Shown: positions 45,365 through 54,992 of the stretch, piece by piece
Numbering within the stretch: position 1 is the stretch's first letter
Layout of the letters: every line of letters begins with the position of its first letter
NCBI RefSeq assembly: GCF_000698125.1
Contig: NZ_BAXA01000008.1
Location: forward strand, 62,001 to 126,000
Length of the DNA: 64,000 nt
Reading direction: 5' to 3'
Source: Geomicrobium sp. JCM 19038
GTDB lineage: Bacteria > Bacillota > Bacilli > Bacillales > Marinococcaceae
Translations under genes and position numbers: made by a program
Notes under the pieces: model-generated
Databases searched by the model: none
The model's input: the letters and a program-made list of their open reading frames with translations, nothing else
What the model was told of the DNA's origin: nothing

Positions 45365-46405
45365 ATGAGAAGAAGCAGTCTTCGCGGTGTGGATTACAAA
45401 CGTAGGTTACATACGGGGAGGATGCGTAAGAGTCGTCATTTGCGCAATGTTATTGCGTTGTCGGCACTTGCAGCAACAACATTTGCTGTAACAGATGGAT
45501 TGGCACAAGCAGAGTCTAAAACTGTAGAGCAAGAGGCAAACGTCATTGAAGAAACGGTTTTAGAAAACGACGTCGAATTTGCACTAGAAGGCATTGACGT
45601 TGAACTTGGTCATGAAGTTGACGAAGGTGAAGGTACAGATATTATTCTTGAGTCAGATCAAGAAGAGCAACTTGTCTTAGACGAGGAAGCGGAAGTAGAC
45701 GAACCTGTTGTAGCTGAAGAAGAGAGCGACACGGAAGAGTCAGCTGAAGAAGAGCCAGATGTTGAAGAAGAGCAGCCGTTTGAAGATGTGCCAACTGTTG
45801 AAGAAGATCAACAACCCGTTGAGGAAGCGCCAGTCGTGGACGACGAAGTTGAAGCGGGAACACCAATAGATCAAGATCAATCCAAACCAAAGCCGCCGTT
45901 TGATGGTGAGTGGGAATATGTTGAAGTGGAATATGGATTTTGGATTCCAACAGGACCAGTTCCAACTGAATTTACAGAAGCTGATGCAGAGAAGTGGATC
46001 GCTTACCTTGATTCATTAACTGAAGAAGAGATTTGGATGTGGCTCGACCACATCAGTGACGAATGGTTTATTTACATTATTGATTTGATTTGGTGGTACC
46101 TCGACGATGAATGGTGGATCGAGATTCCTGAAGAAGAATGCAATGAAGGTGGTGCCGTGACACCAACGAAACCATCGGCACCAGTTGAAAAACCACCAGT
46201 CAAAGAAGTAACCCAAGTAAAGCATGTTGAAAAAGAGGCTGGGCCGGTCCTGAAGAAATCAAGTGATACGTCTAAAGCGAGTACAACGGGTGAAAAACTT
46301 CCAGATACCTCTACTGATATGTACAATGTCGGTTTTGCTGGGTTACTCGCATTACTTGCAGGAGTGGCGATGAGGTTCCGTCGTAAATCAACGCCAGAAT
46401 CGTGA
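45365..46405 (+). CDS. LPXTG-type cell-wall surface protein, acidic with Trp-rich domain
   Basis: 346 residues. Very basic N-region (about 27 residues) and signal helix NVIALSALAATTFAVTDGLA with cleavage near AQA/E. Residues 50-175 are an acidic stalk with about 40 Asp/Glu. Residues about 180-265 form a Trp-rich domain, ten Trp in under 80 residues (EEIWMWLDHISDEWF, LIWWYLDDEWWIEI). A Pro/Lys spacer, the sorting signal LPDTS, a hydrophobic helix and RFRRK end the protein. ATG 45365 follows GAAGGAAAAAGAAG; ATG 45344 has no site. The sortase gene overlaps its stop. Domain unknown to me. Confidence 0.85.
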   Translation: MRRSSLRGVDYKRRLHTGRMRKSRHLRNVIALSALAATTFAVTDGLAQAESKTVEQEANVIEETVLENDVEFALEGIDVELGHEVDEGEGTDIILESDQEEQLVLDEEAEVDEPVVAEEESDTEESAEEEPDVEEEQPFEDVPTVEEDQQPVEEAPVVDDEVEAGTPIDQDQSKPKPPFDGEWEYVEVEYGFWIPTGPVPTEFTEADAEKWIAYLDSLTEEEIWMWLDHISDEWFIYIIDLIWWYLDDEWWIEIPEEECNEGGAVTPTKPSAPVEKPPVKEVTQVKHVEKEAGPVLKKSSDTSKASTTGEKLPDTSTDMYNVGFAGLLALLAGVAMRFRRKSTPES

Positions 46406-46962
46406 GGCGAGTAGTCAGTATTGTGTTCATCATCGTTGGCGTTGTATTGCTAAGTGTTGCAACGTACGACTATATGACAACGAAAGTGAGCACTGACCAA
46501 GCGATTAGTCGAGCTGCTGAAGTCGTAGGAGATTCAAAAGAGATAGAAAAGGTGGAAGCATTCCAACCTGAGCTTGGTGAGCCTGTGGGTGTGTTAACCA
46601 TTCCGAAGCTGGACGTATCATTGCCAATTATTGAAGGGACAGAAGAAGAAATGCTCGCGAAAGGTGTTGGGCATTTTACGTCTACAGCTTGGCCGTCTGA
46701 GGGGGAACAAATTCTTCTGTCAGGCCATCGGGATACCGTGTTTAAGAACTTTGGCGAGCTTGAAGTTGGCGATGTCTTTATCGTTGAACTTTCATACGGT
46801 ACGTTTGAATATGAAATGCGTTCGCATACGATCGTGGACAAAGATGACACGTCGATTATTCGAGAGATGGGCGAGGAAGTGTTAACCTTATCCACATGTT
46901 ATCCATTTCACCTTTTGGGCGCTGCGCCTGAACGCTATGTCATTTATGCTGAACCTATTTAA
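46402..46962 (+). CDS. Class D sortase
   Basis: 186 residues. One N-terminal signal-anchor helix (VSIVFIIVGVVLLSVATYDY), then the sortase barrel: GVLTIPKLDVSLPIIEGT, catalytic His in LLSGHRDTVFKNF (about 112), catalytic Cys in LTLSTCYPFHLLG (about 171) and Arg in PERYVIYA. TLSTC and length fit class D. GTG 46402 overlaps the surface-protein stop as GTGA, so it is its dedicated anchoring enzyme. Class D enzymes often take LPxTA-like signals; here the only local candidate is LPDTS. Confidence 0.9.
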   Translation: MRRVVSIVFIIVGVVLLSVATYDYMTTKVSTDQAISRAAEVVGDSKEIEKVEAFQPELGEPVGVLTIPKLDVSLPIIEGTEEEMLAKGVGHFTSTAWPSEGEQILLSGHRDTVFKNFGELEVGDVFIVELSYGTFEYEMRSHTIVDKDDTSIIREMGEEVLTLSTCYPFHLLGAAPERYVIYAEPI

Positions 46963-46967
46963 TTATG

Positions 46968-46998
46968 AAAAGCGACTGTCAATAGGCAGTCGCTTTTT
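46968..46998 (+). terminator. Terminator of the surface-protein/sortase operon
   Basis: AAAAGCGACTG, 8-nt loop, CAGTCGCTTTTT, five bases after the sortase stop. Confidence 0.85.
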
Positions 46999-47046
46999 GA
47001 TAGAGTGAAAGTTATTAATTCAGAACTTTCATTTTTTTGTTATAAT

Positions 47047-47080
47047 CAATATACCCGTAGTATTCGCTACGGGTATATTG
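47047..47080 (+). promoter_or_regulatory. Perfect 14-bp inverted repeat next to a -10-like TATAAT
   Basis: CAATATACCCGTAG, loop TATTCG, CTACGGGTATATTG. TATAAT stands directly before it at 47041-47046, so the repeat would overlap a transcription start, as an operator or an mRNA 5' hairpin. There is no T tail. It begins a leader of about 200 nt ahead of the thiolase gene (ATG 47257), in which I found no convincing ORF. Confidence 0.5.
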
Positions 47081-47256
47081 GAATGACAAAAAGGATAGAA
47101 GATGCAGAGTCACTTCAAAAGCGAAGGTCACGTGATGATGAAATACGTATAAATCACACTATCTGAAAGAGCTGGAAGTCACTTCACTTTATCCCATTTA
47201 CATAATACGTAGACAGTAATGCCCTAACTCTAGAAGTCGATGAAGGAGCGAATGAA

Positions 47257-48447
47257 ATGAAACGTGAAGATGTCGTTATTGTTCAAGCAGTTCGTACTGC
47301 GATTGGTCGTGCAGGTGGAAGTCTTAAAGGAGTAAACAGTGGTCATTTAGCTTCTGCTGTTATTGAAAGCGCTATTATGAAGAGTGGAATTGAAAGTCAT
47401 AACGTTGATGAAGTCATTATGGGTGAAGTGCGACCAATGACAGAATCTTCGAATGTGGCAAGGGTTGCAGCTCTTCGAGCAGGGGTGCCGGAAGAAGCAA
47501 CTGCGTTTACTGTAAATCGTCTTTGTGCTTCAGGGATGCAAGCGATCGGTTCGGCAGTTCAACAGATTGCGTTTGGTCAAGCTGAAGTCATCATAGCTGG
47601 AGGGACAGAGAACTTAAGTCAGGCACCGATCTATTTGCGTAATTCTAGGTATGGAGAGGGTAATCCTCACCTTGTAGATTCAAATTTGGAAGCGGGTCAA
47701 CAACCACAAGAAATGTATGGCAAAGACTTAGGCATGGGAATGACGGCAGAGAACGTTGCTAAGCAATACAAGGTTAGTCGAGAAGACCAAGATGTGTTTG
47801 CGTTAGAAAGCCAACGCCGTGCCAAAGATGCAATTGAGTCGGGTCGTTTTAAAGATGAGATTATTCCAATTGAAGTGAAAGAACGAAAGCGGAGCTTTAC
47901 GTTTAACGTTGATGAGCATCCGAGAGAAACGACGCTAGAGAAATTAGCAAGCTTACGCCCAGCATTTAAAAAAGACGGCAGTGTGACAGCAGGAAATGCT
48001 TGCGGAAGAAATGACGGTGCAGCGGCAGTGATGCTGATGACGAGAGGCAAAGCAGAAGCACTTGGGTTAAAGCCACTTGCAACTGTCGTTGACTGGGCAA
48101 CAGCTGGTGTGTCACCAAATGTGATGGGAATTGGCCCTGTACCTGCTGTTCAGAAACTACTCGCTCGTACGAAACTACAAAAAGAAGACATCGGTGTGTG
48201 GGAATTAAATGAAGCATTTGCTTCTCAAGCACTTGCAGTCATTCGTGAATTAGGAATACGAGAAGAAGATGTAAATCGAAACGGTGGAGGAATTGCACTA
48301 GGTCATCCACTCGGTGCAACAGGTGCTAGAATTACGATTTCATTGTTGCATGAAATGATTCGTTCTGATGAAGCGTACGGTGTGTCTACGCTTTGCGTCG
48401 GTGGTGGTCAAGGAATGGCAATGTTACTGAAAAAGGAAGTGAACTAA
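47257..48447 (+). CDS. Acetyl-CoA C-acetyltransferase (thiolase)
   Basis: 396 residues. Active-site Cys in [17 protein letters not shown] (about residue 88), [30 protein letters not shown] with the catalytic His, and the second Cys in [13 protein letters not shown]. It condenses or cleaves acetoacetyl-CoA or 3-oxoacyl-CoA. Two bases before the hydroxybutyryl-CoA dehydrogenase gene, so the pair makes or breaks 3-hydroxybutyryl-CoA, as in MmgA-MmgB. GAAGGAGCGAATGAA precedes ATG 47257. Confidence 0.93.
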   Translation: MKREDVVIVQAVRTAIGRAGGSLKGVNSGHLASAVIESAIMKSGIESHNVDEVIMGEVRPMTESSNVARVAALRAGVPEEATAFTVNRLCASGMQAIGSAVQQIAFGQAEVIIAGGTENLSQAPIYLRNSRYGEGNPHLVDSNLEAGQQPQEMYGKDLGMGMTAENVAKQYKVSREDQDVFALESQRRAKDAIESGRFKDEIIPIEVKERKRSFTFNVDEHPRETTLEKLASLRPAFKKDGSVTAGNACGRNDGAAAVMLMTRGKAEALGLKPLATVVDWATAGVSPNVMGIGPVPAVQKLLARTKLQKEDIGVWELNEAFASQALAVIRELGIREEDVNRNGGGIALGHPLGATGARITISLLHEMIRSDEAYGVSTLCVGGGQGMAMLLKKEVN

Positions 48448-48448
48448 C

Positions 48449-49290
48449 ATGAGTACAATTGCGGTCATTGGAGCAGGAACGATGGGGCGAGGCATTGCCT
48501 ATACCGCAGCCATTCAAGGATTTGCTGTTCAATTATATGATGTGTATGAAGAAGCTCTTGAACACGCTAAAGTTGAAATTGAACGCTTAGGAGCGAAGAG
48601 CTTTGATCGTGGATATTTGAATGAAGATGAACGAGAACGGTTACAGACCATTACGTACAATGGTACGTTACAACATGCGGTTGAATCAGCTGACGTGGTG
48701 ATTGAAGCGGTGTTAGAAGAGATGAGCTTGAAGCTCTCTGTTTTCAAAGAGTTGGATAAGTATGCACCAGCTCATGCGATCCTAGCAACGAATACATCGA
48801 CGTTAAGCCAACGGAAATTGGTGCGAATACGAGTCGGCCAGACAAAGTGATTGCGATGCATTTCTTTAATCCAGTTCATCGCATGAAGTTAATTGAAATT
48901 ATACGCGGCTTAGACACGTCCGATGAAGCCGTGAAAACGATTGAAGCGATTGGTCGTGAACTAGGCAAAGAAACGGTCATCGTCAATGAATTTCCAGGGT
49001 TTGTGACGAGCCGGATGAATTGCCTCATCGGAAATGAAGCAATGAACATGCTTATGGAAGGCGTGGCATCAGCTGAAGATATTGATAAAGCAATCAAGCT
49101 CGGTCTCAATCATCCGATGGGACCACTTGAACTTGCGGACCTTGTTGGTCTAGATAGCCGTCTTCGAAATATGAATGCGTTACACCGAGCGCTTGGTGAA
49201 AAGTATCGTCCTTGCCCAATATTAGAGAAGTACGTAAAGGCGGGGAGACTCGGTAAGAAGTCCGGTCAAGGATTTTACACATATGAGTAA
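48449..49290 (+). CDS. 3-hydroxybutyryl-CoA dehydrogenase, frameshifted
   Basis: Rossmann start IAVIGAGTMGRGIAYTAAIQ, ATNTSTLS, then after the break PTEIGANTSRPDKVIAMHFF with the catalytic His of HFFNPVH, and NEFPGFVTSRMNCLIGNEAM. The break at 48813-48815 is one missing C (AAGCCAACG for AAGCCCAACG); restored length 280 aa, standard for Hbd/MmgB. NAD-dependent oxidation of 3-hydroxyacyl-CoA next to thiolase. Confidence 0.92.
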
Positions 49291-49297
49291 CGGTATG

Positions 49298-49333
49298 AAA
49301 GATTCCTAACATGAAAGGTTAGGAATCTTTTCT
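49298..49333 (+). terminator. Terminator of the thiolase/dehydrogenase operon
   Basis: AAAGATTCCTAAC, 7-nt loop, GTTAGGAATCTTT and TTC. Confidence 0.85.
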
Positions 49334-49375
49334 ATGCTAAAATAAAGAAAACATCACAGATTTGAGCTGATATGC

Positions 49376-50115
49376 ATGATTGAGTTTTTGATCATATTTC
49401 TCATTGTACTCGTCGGAGCTATTGTTCAAGGGATTAGTGGATTTGGAATTGGGCTTGTTATGATGGCCTTTTTACCTTTATTTCTTACGGTAAAAGAAAG
49501 CACGTTACTCGTTATTTCATTACTTATTATCGCAGCGGTCACAGTCATTATAAAAACTATCAATATATTGAATGGAGAAGTGTCCGAAAGATTTTTATTT
49601 TTGCGCTCTTAGGTCGGATCGTTGCTTTCTTTATTCTCACAAGTTACGGAGATTTAGACATTTTACAGCTATACTTAGGCTTGTTTTTAATTGGCATGGT
49701 CATCTTCATGTTTATGCGTGAAAGATCGGCGGGTCCAAAAGATCAAGACGTGACGATGATTCAGACCGTGACGTTAGGTTTCTTCGGTGGGTTTATCGGA
49801 GGATTGTTCGGTGTGGGTGGACCGTTTTTCGTCTTTTATTTTCTGATGGTATTTGCATCAAATAAATTCAAGTATCTTGCTAACGTGCAATTTGTAACGT
49901 TACTCGTAAGTACATTTTCAATTAGCTTACATGCGATCAATGGCGATTTTAACGTTGATTTTATTGGATATTTTCTAGTCGGAACGGTTGCAGTTGTGAT
50001 TGGAACAATTCTTGGTTTAAAGCTATTTGCGGTGGTCAATCAAATGTGGGTGCGCCGTTTTGCGATGATTCTCGTTCTCGTTGCTGCACTGAATTTAATT
50101 CTATTTTCGGCATAA
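49376..50115 (+). CDS. TauE/SafE-family permease (second copy), frameshifted
   Basis: GAIVQGISGFGIGLVMMAFL and GFIGGLFGVGGPFFVFYFLM are the two TauE repeats. About eight helices. The first frame ends at 49612; KIFIFALLGRIVAFFILTSY continues one frame over, so one base is missing near 49583-49585 (GTCCGAAAG for GTCCCGAAAG); restored 246 aa. It belongs to a different branch from the copy at 7730. The start has only a weak site. Likely anion or organosulfonate transport. Confidence 0.78.
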
Positions 50116-50150
50116 CGTGTTCTAGTGATGGGGTGTTGAACATAGAGTGA

Positions 50151-50195
50151 AAACAAATCTGCTTAGAGCACAACGTTCTGAGCAGATTTTTGTTT
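50151..50195. terminator. Bidirectional terminator
   Basis: AAACAAATCTGCTTAGA, loop, TCTGAGCAGATTTTTGTTT between the convergent TauE and acetyltransferase genes. Confidence 0.8.
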
Positions 50196-50201
50196 CATGT
50201 G

Positions 50202-50746
50202 TTAGTTGTACAATTCAATAAAACGCTCAATATCTTGATTTAATAAATAAGGCATTGCTTCAGAGATCTTATCATCTTCCCATGACCACCAAGAGATCTG
50301 TTCAAGTGCTTGAATGACGTGATCATCAAATCGTTTACGAATAAGTTTAGCTGGATTGCCACCGACAACGGCATAAGGAGGAACATCCTTCGTTACGTTG
50401 CTAAAGCTGCTATGATTGCGCCATTACCGATGGTTACACCTGACAAGATGGATGCTCCCATTGCAATCCATACGTCGTGTCCAATCGTGACGTTTCCTTT
50501 TGATTGTGGATGACCGATGTGGTGTTTATGTGGATCAAGAACAGAGAAAGGATAGGTTGTTACCCAATCACTTCGATGTTCGCCCCCAAGTAGAATCTTC
50601 ACATCACTTGATATTGAGCAATAATTCCCAATGGAAAGTTTCGTACCTTCTCCCCAAGAAAAAACTTGGAAGTTCGATGCAGCGTACGTTCCTTTTCCGA
50701 TGTTGTGCCCTGAAAGGTCTGGTCTCAGTCGCAATTCATGGATCAC
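50202..50746 (-). CDS. Vat/CatB-type xenobiotic acetyltransferase (left-handed beta helix), frameshifted
   Basis: Hexapeptide repeats (HNIGKGTYAASNFQVFSWGE, KLSIGNYCSISSDVKILLGG) and the trimer active-site block EHRSDWVTTYPF, GNVTIGHDVWIAMGASILSG. After the break SNVTKDVPPYAVVGGNPAKL and a C-terminal helical tail follow. One missing T near 50404-50406 restores 181 aa. Family members acetylate streptogramin A or chloramphenicol, but many have other roles. GTG 50746 follows AGAGGTGATGAGAAG; the frame is open to 50899 but that region looks like a promoter. Confidence 0.82.
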
Positions 50747-50779
50747 CTTCTCATCACCTCTGTGTAGCTTATGTACTTG

Positions 50780-50795
50780 TATACCACTCGGTATA
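50780..50795. promoter_or_regulatory. Dyad between the acetyltransferase gene and murQ
   Basis: TATACC-ACTC-GGTATA, perfect 6-bp arms. On the minus strand it sits between two direct copies of GTAYACAAGTA 25 nt apart. An operator for a drug-responsive repressor is possible. Confidence 0.35.
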
Positions 50796-50846
50796 GTTAC
50801 TTGTGTACAGGTCATTGAAATTTTATTATGAAAAGGAAGTGTACAA

Positions 50847-51743
50847 ATGAAGAAGCCCAAGCTCGTTACTGAAGGTCGTAATTCCCGTTCTAAAAACATT
50901 GATCGACAATCGGTCGAAGAAATACTTGAAACGATTAATGCTGAGGATCAACAAGTTCCTGTCTCCATTGCAAAACATACCCAAATGATTGCTGAGATTG
51001 TGAAAACAGTCGTTGCCCAAATGAAACAGGGTGGACGTTTACTTTACGTAGGAGCAGGAACGAGTGGGAGAATTGGGGTGTTGGATGCTTCTGAAATTCC
51101 ACCAACGTATGGCACAAGTCCAGAACTCGTTCAAGCCATTATTGCAGGTGGCGAGGAGGCTGTTTTTCGTGCCATAGAAAACGTAGAAGACAACGAAGCA
51201 CTCGGATCCGAAGAGATCGTTAGTCGTCACATCACATCAGCAGATGTGGTAATGGGAATTACAGCAAGTGGAGGTGCGCCTTACGTGATTGGTGCTTTAA
51301 AAAAAGCTCAAGAATTGGGTGCTAAAACGATTGCCTTTACGAATAATCAAAATGCCCCATTAAACGATTATGGTGATCACTTACTTGCCATTGATGTAGG
51401 TCCAGAAGTGGTGATGGGTTCAACGCGAATGAAGGCAGGTACTTCTCAAAAGCTCGTGTTGAATATGATTACGACAGCTACAATGATTCAACTTGGAAAA
51501 GTGTATGAGAACTTAATGGTAGACGTACAACCGGTAAATAAGAAACTCATTGATAGAAGTAAAGCGATGATTCAATATGCAACAGACTGTGATGAACAAC
51601 AGGCAGATCTACTCTTTAAAACGTCTGGAAAAAAACCAAAGGTAGCGATTGTGATGGGGTTGTTACAAGTTTCAAAAAATGAAGCGGAACAACTTTTAAC
51701 GAAAAATGACGGGTACATTCACCGAGTCGTAGATGATGATTAA
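50847..51743 (+). CDS. murQ: N-acetylmuramic acid 6-phosphate etherase
   Basis: 298 residues. LVTEGRNSRSKNIDRQSVEE at the N-terminus, GGRLLYVGAGTSGRIGVLDA with the SIS-domain phosphate loop, SEIPPTYGTSPELV and PEVVMGSTRMKAGTSQKLVL are diagnostic. It cleaves the lactyl ether of MurNAc-6-phosphate to GlcNAc-6-phosphate in cell-wall recycling. Usual partners murR, murP and nagZ are absent here, so it stands alone. Divergent from the acetyltransferase gene. Confidence 0.95.
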   Translation: MKKPKLVTEGRNSRSKNIDRQSVEEILETINAEDQQVPVSIAKHTQMIAEIVKTVVAQMKQGGRLLYVGAGTSGRIGVLDASEIPPTYGTSPELVQAIIAGGEEAVFRAIENVEDNEALGSEEIVSRHITSADVVMGITASGGAPYVIGALKKAQELGAKTIAFTNNQNAPLNDYGDHLLAIDVGPEVVMGSTRMKAGTSQKLVLNMITTATMIQLGKVYENLMVDVQPVNKKLIDRSKAMIQYATDCDEQQADLLFKTSGKKPKVAIVMGLLQVSKNEAEQLLTKNDGYIHRVVDDD

Positions 51744-51849
51744 AAACGATTAACTCGTTATAAACGCTAGGTTTACTAGAAAAAGGTTTAGTTATGGACA
51801 AAATGCGGGTATACTTCTGCGATAAGTGCAAATAGAAAAGGGGAAGTTT

Positions 51850-54800
51850 ATGAAATGGTTAATTAATCGACCGAAGATCACGCTATTATTCTTTCTAATG
51901 CTTACAATCGTCGGTGCAATCAGTTTCTCTCAATTACCGCAGCGGGAGATTCCAGAGTTTTCACCTCCAATTGGTCAGGTGACGACGGTTTATCCTGGAA
52001 GTACAGCGGAAGAAATTGAGCAACAGATTACCGTTCCAATCGAGAACGAACTGCAACAATACGATGAGATTGAATCGTTTGAATCGGTGTCAGCACCGGG
52101 AATTTCTTTACTTACGATTGAACTCGACGAAAGTGTCGAGAACACGTCGGTCGTTTGGAATGAGCTTAGTCAAAGCATTCAAAGTGTGTCAGGGCAGTTT
52201 CCTGATGCAAGTATGAGTCCAAGCTTCAATACGAGTGTAGGCGATCAAGGACTAGCTACATATCATATCCTTTTCTCAGATGAAGATGAGCGCGCTGCGA
52301 TTGAAGATGTGTTGGATCGTGCTGCAGATGACATTCGGAGCTATCCAGATCTTGTCGGCCTTGATGTCCAAGGTTCATTAGAGCAAGAAGTTGCTGTGAA
52401 CTTAGATGCAGACTTGTTAGAAGAAAACGGTCTGACTTTTGGACAAGTAATCGGCGCATTAAACGGTGAAGTTGAATTAACACCAATCGGTGAATGGCAA
52501 GATGATAACCAAGTCTTTCCTGTGGATTTGAACAATTACGCAACCGTTGAGGAAATGAATGAGGTTCCGATTGGCGTTGACGATGAAGGTGAACTGTTAC
52601 GCTTACAAGACGTTGGCGAAATGACAGTTCAATGGATGGAACAAGAGGAGTCCGTTCATTATGAAGGCGAATCCTCAATAGCCTTAACGTTCACACTTGC
52701 TTCCGGTAGCAGTGTGCCAGAAGCACAGACTCAACTCGACACTTTTGTCGATCAAATAAATGAGGCCTTGCCATCTGGAACAGAAGCGAACTTGTTGTAC
52801 ACACAAGCGGATTTAGTTTCTGAACTCTTTTTAGACTTAGCGATTTCTTTCCTTATTGCAGTTGCTGCAGTACTGTTCGTTTGTTCACTCGGCTTACGTC
52901 CTGGGTCTGCACTGAGCGTCGCAATCGCTATACCAATTTCATTAAGTATCGGTTCAATCATCTTGCCGTTTTTAGGTGTTGGTCTAAACCAGATTTCTTT
53001 AATCGGCTATATTATCGTACTAGCTATTCTAGTTGATGATGGTATTGTCGTAAACGACAACATCGAGCGTCAATTACGTGAAGGGAAAAGTCCGAAAGAG
53101 GCCGCGTATAAAGGAACGAAAGAAGTGTTCTGGTCGGTTGTCACATCAACCATTGTGGTTGTGTTCACGTTTTTCCCAATCTTGTTCTTACCTGGTGGCG
53201 CTGGGGAATTTATTCGACCATTACCACTCGTGCTTATCGGAGCAATTATTGCTTCAACGCTCGTAAGCTTGTTAATTATACCGATCTATCGACTGTGGAG
53301 AGAGAAGAAACGACCTGAAGATAAAGAACGTAAACCTGCAGGACTTCTTGGATCATGGTTTGAAAAAGCATCGGCGGGCTATCGAACTAAAATTATGGAA
53401 AGAGTCGTAAGGCGACCATTTTTTGTCGCGTTTGGTGGACTTGCAATCGGTACAGCTGCTTTCCTATTGATTCCATTCATTCCGATTGAGTTCTTTCCAG
53501 ACTCGGACCGTGAGGAAGTCTTTATTGAAGCCACACTTGCGAACGGTACGCCATTAGAAGAAAGTGAAGCGTATTCGGAGTCGGTTGAAGCATGGCTCGC
53601 TAATGAAAGCTTCGTTGACTCGGTCTCAAGCTTTACGGGTACGAACATTCCTCGACTTTTTGGTAGCGAAGGGGGAGGAGAGGAAAGTGAGAACCTCGTT
53701 AACTTCCTTATTTATATAAATAAAGAAGATGTTGAAGCGCGTGAAGCAATGAATTATTGGAGCGAACAGCTGCCTGACGAGTTTCCAGAACTAGAATCCT
53801 ATGAAGTATCCATTATTGAATCAGGACCACCAGTAGGAGCACCGATTGCTGTTGAAATCTCTGGTGATTCCATTACAGATTTAATGGATAAGAGCAGTGA
53901 AGTACAATCAATTCTTCTGAACACAGAAGGGGTTGTCAACGTTGATGATGATGTTGGAACTGCTGTTAGTTCTTATCAAGTTGAACTGGACCGAGGCGAA
54001 TTAGAAGACAACAACATCACTGCGAGTGAAGTGAGCGAAATGCTCGCTGCGATCGGTGAAGGAGTCCCACTAGGTGACTTTGACGTTGATGGTGAACTAC
54101 TTGATTGGCAATTGTACATTGAAGGAGATGAACTTGACCTACTTGAAACGATGACGCTTGAAGGAATGACGGATGAAGTCGCGTTAAGTGAGTTCATAAC
54201 GATTGATGAAGAGTCTATTCAGCCTAGAATTCCAAGAAAAGATGGAGAACGTACGATTACTGTACGGGCATTTCCTGGGGATGCTAGTGCGGATGACATT
54301 ATTGCTCAAGTAGAAGAAGAGATAGCTGGCTTAGAAGATGACGCTGTTGCGATTAACATCGGAGGCGAAACAGCAGAGCGGACCGACGTGTTCATTCAAA
54401 TCGGTCAGATCTTTATTGTCGTAGTGTTTCTGATCTTTATCGTCATGCTCATTCAATTTTATTCCATTAGTATTCCATTTATCATTTTAAGTGGTGTCTA
54501 TCTTGCCTTTTCAGGTGCGATGATTGGACTATTTATTACTCAGACAGGTCTTGGCTTTATGTCGCTCATGGGTGGCGTAAGTTTAGCAGGGATTGTTGTA
54601 AGAAATGGGATTGTCTTGATTGAGTTTATTGAACAGAGACGAAAAGAAGGACTTGGTGCTCAAGATGCAGTTATTCTTGCTGCGGAACAACGATTCCGAC
54701 CTGTAGTTCTCACGTCATTAACAACAATTGCTGGCTTACTTCCAGTTGCTTTAGGAAATAGCACACTCTTCCAACCGCTTGGAATTACGATCGTTTCAGG

Positions 54801-54888
54801 TGCGCTGTTCTCAGCGGTTCTGACATTACTCGTCGTTCCAGCACTTTACCTCGTGCGTGAGCGAATGAAAACAGGAAGCATTTCTTAA
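51850..54888 (+). CDS. RND-family efflux transporter (SwrC/AcrB-like)
   Basis: 1012 residues. TM1 (ITLLFFLMLTIVGAISF) and PQREIPEFSPPIGQVTTVYP open a large extracytoplasmic loop; five helices follow with ILVDDGIVVNDNIERQLREG (proton-relay Asp pair on TM4), then the second half repeats the plan. The loops are strongly acidic. Closest named relative is probably B. subtilis SwrC (YerP). No membrane-fusion protein gene is adjacent. ATG 51850 follows AAAAGGGGAAGTTT; the longer frame to 51826 has no site. Confidence 0.92.
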   Translation: MKWLINRPKITLLFFLMLTIVGAISFSQLPQREIPEFSPPIGQVTTVYPGSTAEEIEQQITVPIENELQQYDEIESFESVSAPGISLLTIELDESVENTSVVWNELSQSIQSVSGQFPDASMSPSFNTSVGDQGLATYHILFSDEDERAAIEDVLDRAADDIRSYPDLVGLDVQGSLEQEVAVNLDADLLEENGLTFGQVIGALNGEVELTPIGEWQDDNQVFPVDLNNYATVEEMNEVPIGVDDEGELLRLQDVGEMTVQWMEQEESVHYEGESSIALTFTLASGSSVPEAQTQLDTFVDQINEALPSGTEANLLYTQADLVSELFLDLAISFLIAVAAVLFVCSLGLRPGSALSVAIAIPISLSIGSIILPFLGVGLNQISLIGYIIVLAILVDDGIVVNDNIERQLREGKSPKEAAYKGTKEVFWSVVTSTIVVVFTFFPILFLPGGAGEFIRPLPLVLIGAIIASTLVSLLIIPIYRLWREKKRPEDKERKPAGLLGSWFEKASAGYRTKIMERVVRRPFFVAFGGLAIGTAAFLLIPFIPIEFFPDSDREEVFIEATLANGTPLEESEAYSESVEAWLANESFVDSVSSFTGTNIPRLFGSEGGGEESENLVNFLIYINKEDVEAREAMNYWSEQLPDEFPELESYEVSIIESGPPVGAPIAVEISGDSITDLMDKSSEVQSILLNTEGVVNVDDDVGTAVSSYQVELDRGELEDNNITASEVSEMLAAIGEGVPLGDFDVDGELLDWQLYIEGDELDLLETMTLEGMTDEVALSEFITIDEESIQPRIPRKDGERTITVRAFPGDASADDIIAQVEEEIAGLEDDAVAINIGGETAERTDVFIQIGQIFIVVVFLIFIVMLIQFYSISIPFIILSGVYLAFSGAMIGLFITQTGLGFMSLMGGVSLAGIVVRNGIVLIEFIEQRRKEGLGAQDAVILAAEQRFRPVVLTSLTTIAGLLPVALGNSTLFQPLGITIVSGALFSAVLTLLVVPALYLVRERMKTGSIS

Positions 54889-54917
54889 TGGGTCTAATTA
54901 AGAGAATAAAATAAACG

Positions 54918-54957
54918 AAAACGTTAAAACGTCAGAATAGGCGTTTTAACGTTTTTT
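54918..54957 (+). terminator. Terminator of the RND gene
   Basis: AAAACGTTAAAACG, 10-nt loop, CGTTTTAACGTTTT and T run. Confidence 0.85.
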
Positions 54958-54992
54958 GTTTCTGGGTATGTAATAGTTATCGGGGTGATTCG

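Noticed and set aside
46470-46895. 141-residue antisense frame inside the sortase gene
   Set aside because: It is a Ser/Thr-rich shadow with no start site, whereas the plus-strand frame has all sortase motifs.
46888-46896. Perfect DnaA box TTATCCACA
   Set aside because: A single copy inside the sortase coding sequence, overlapping the codons of the catalytic TLSTC motif; chance is enough.
47083-47166. 27-codon ORF in the thiolase leader
   Set aside because: Its ATG directly follows the hairpin and has no ribosome site; composition is not protein-like.
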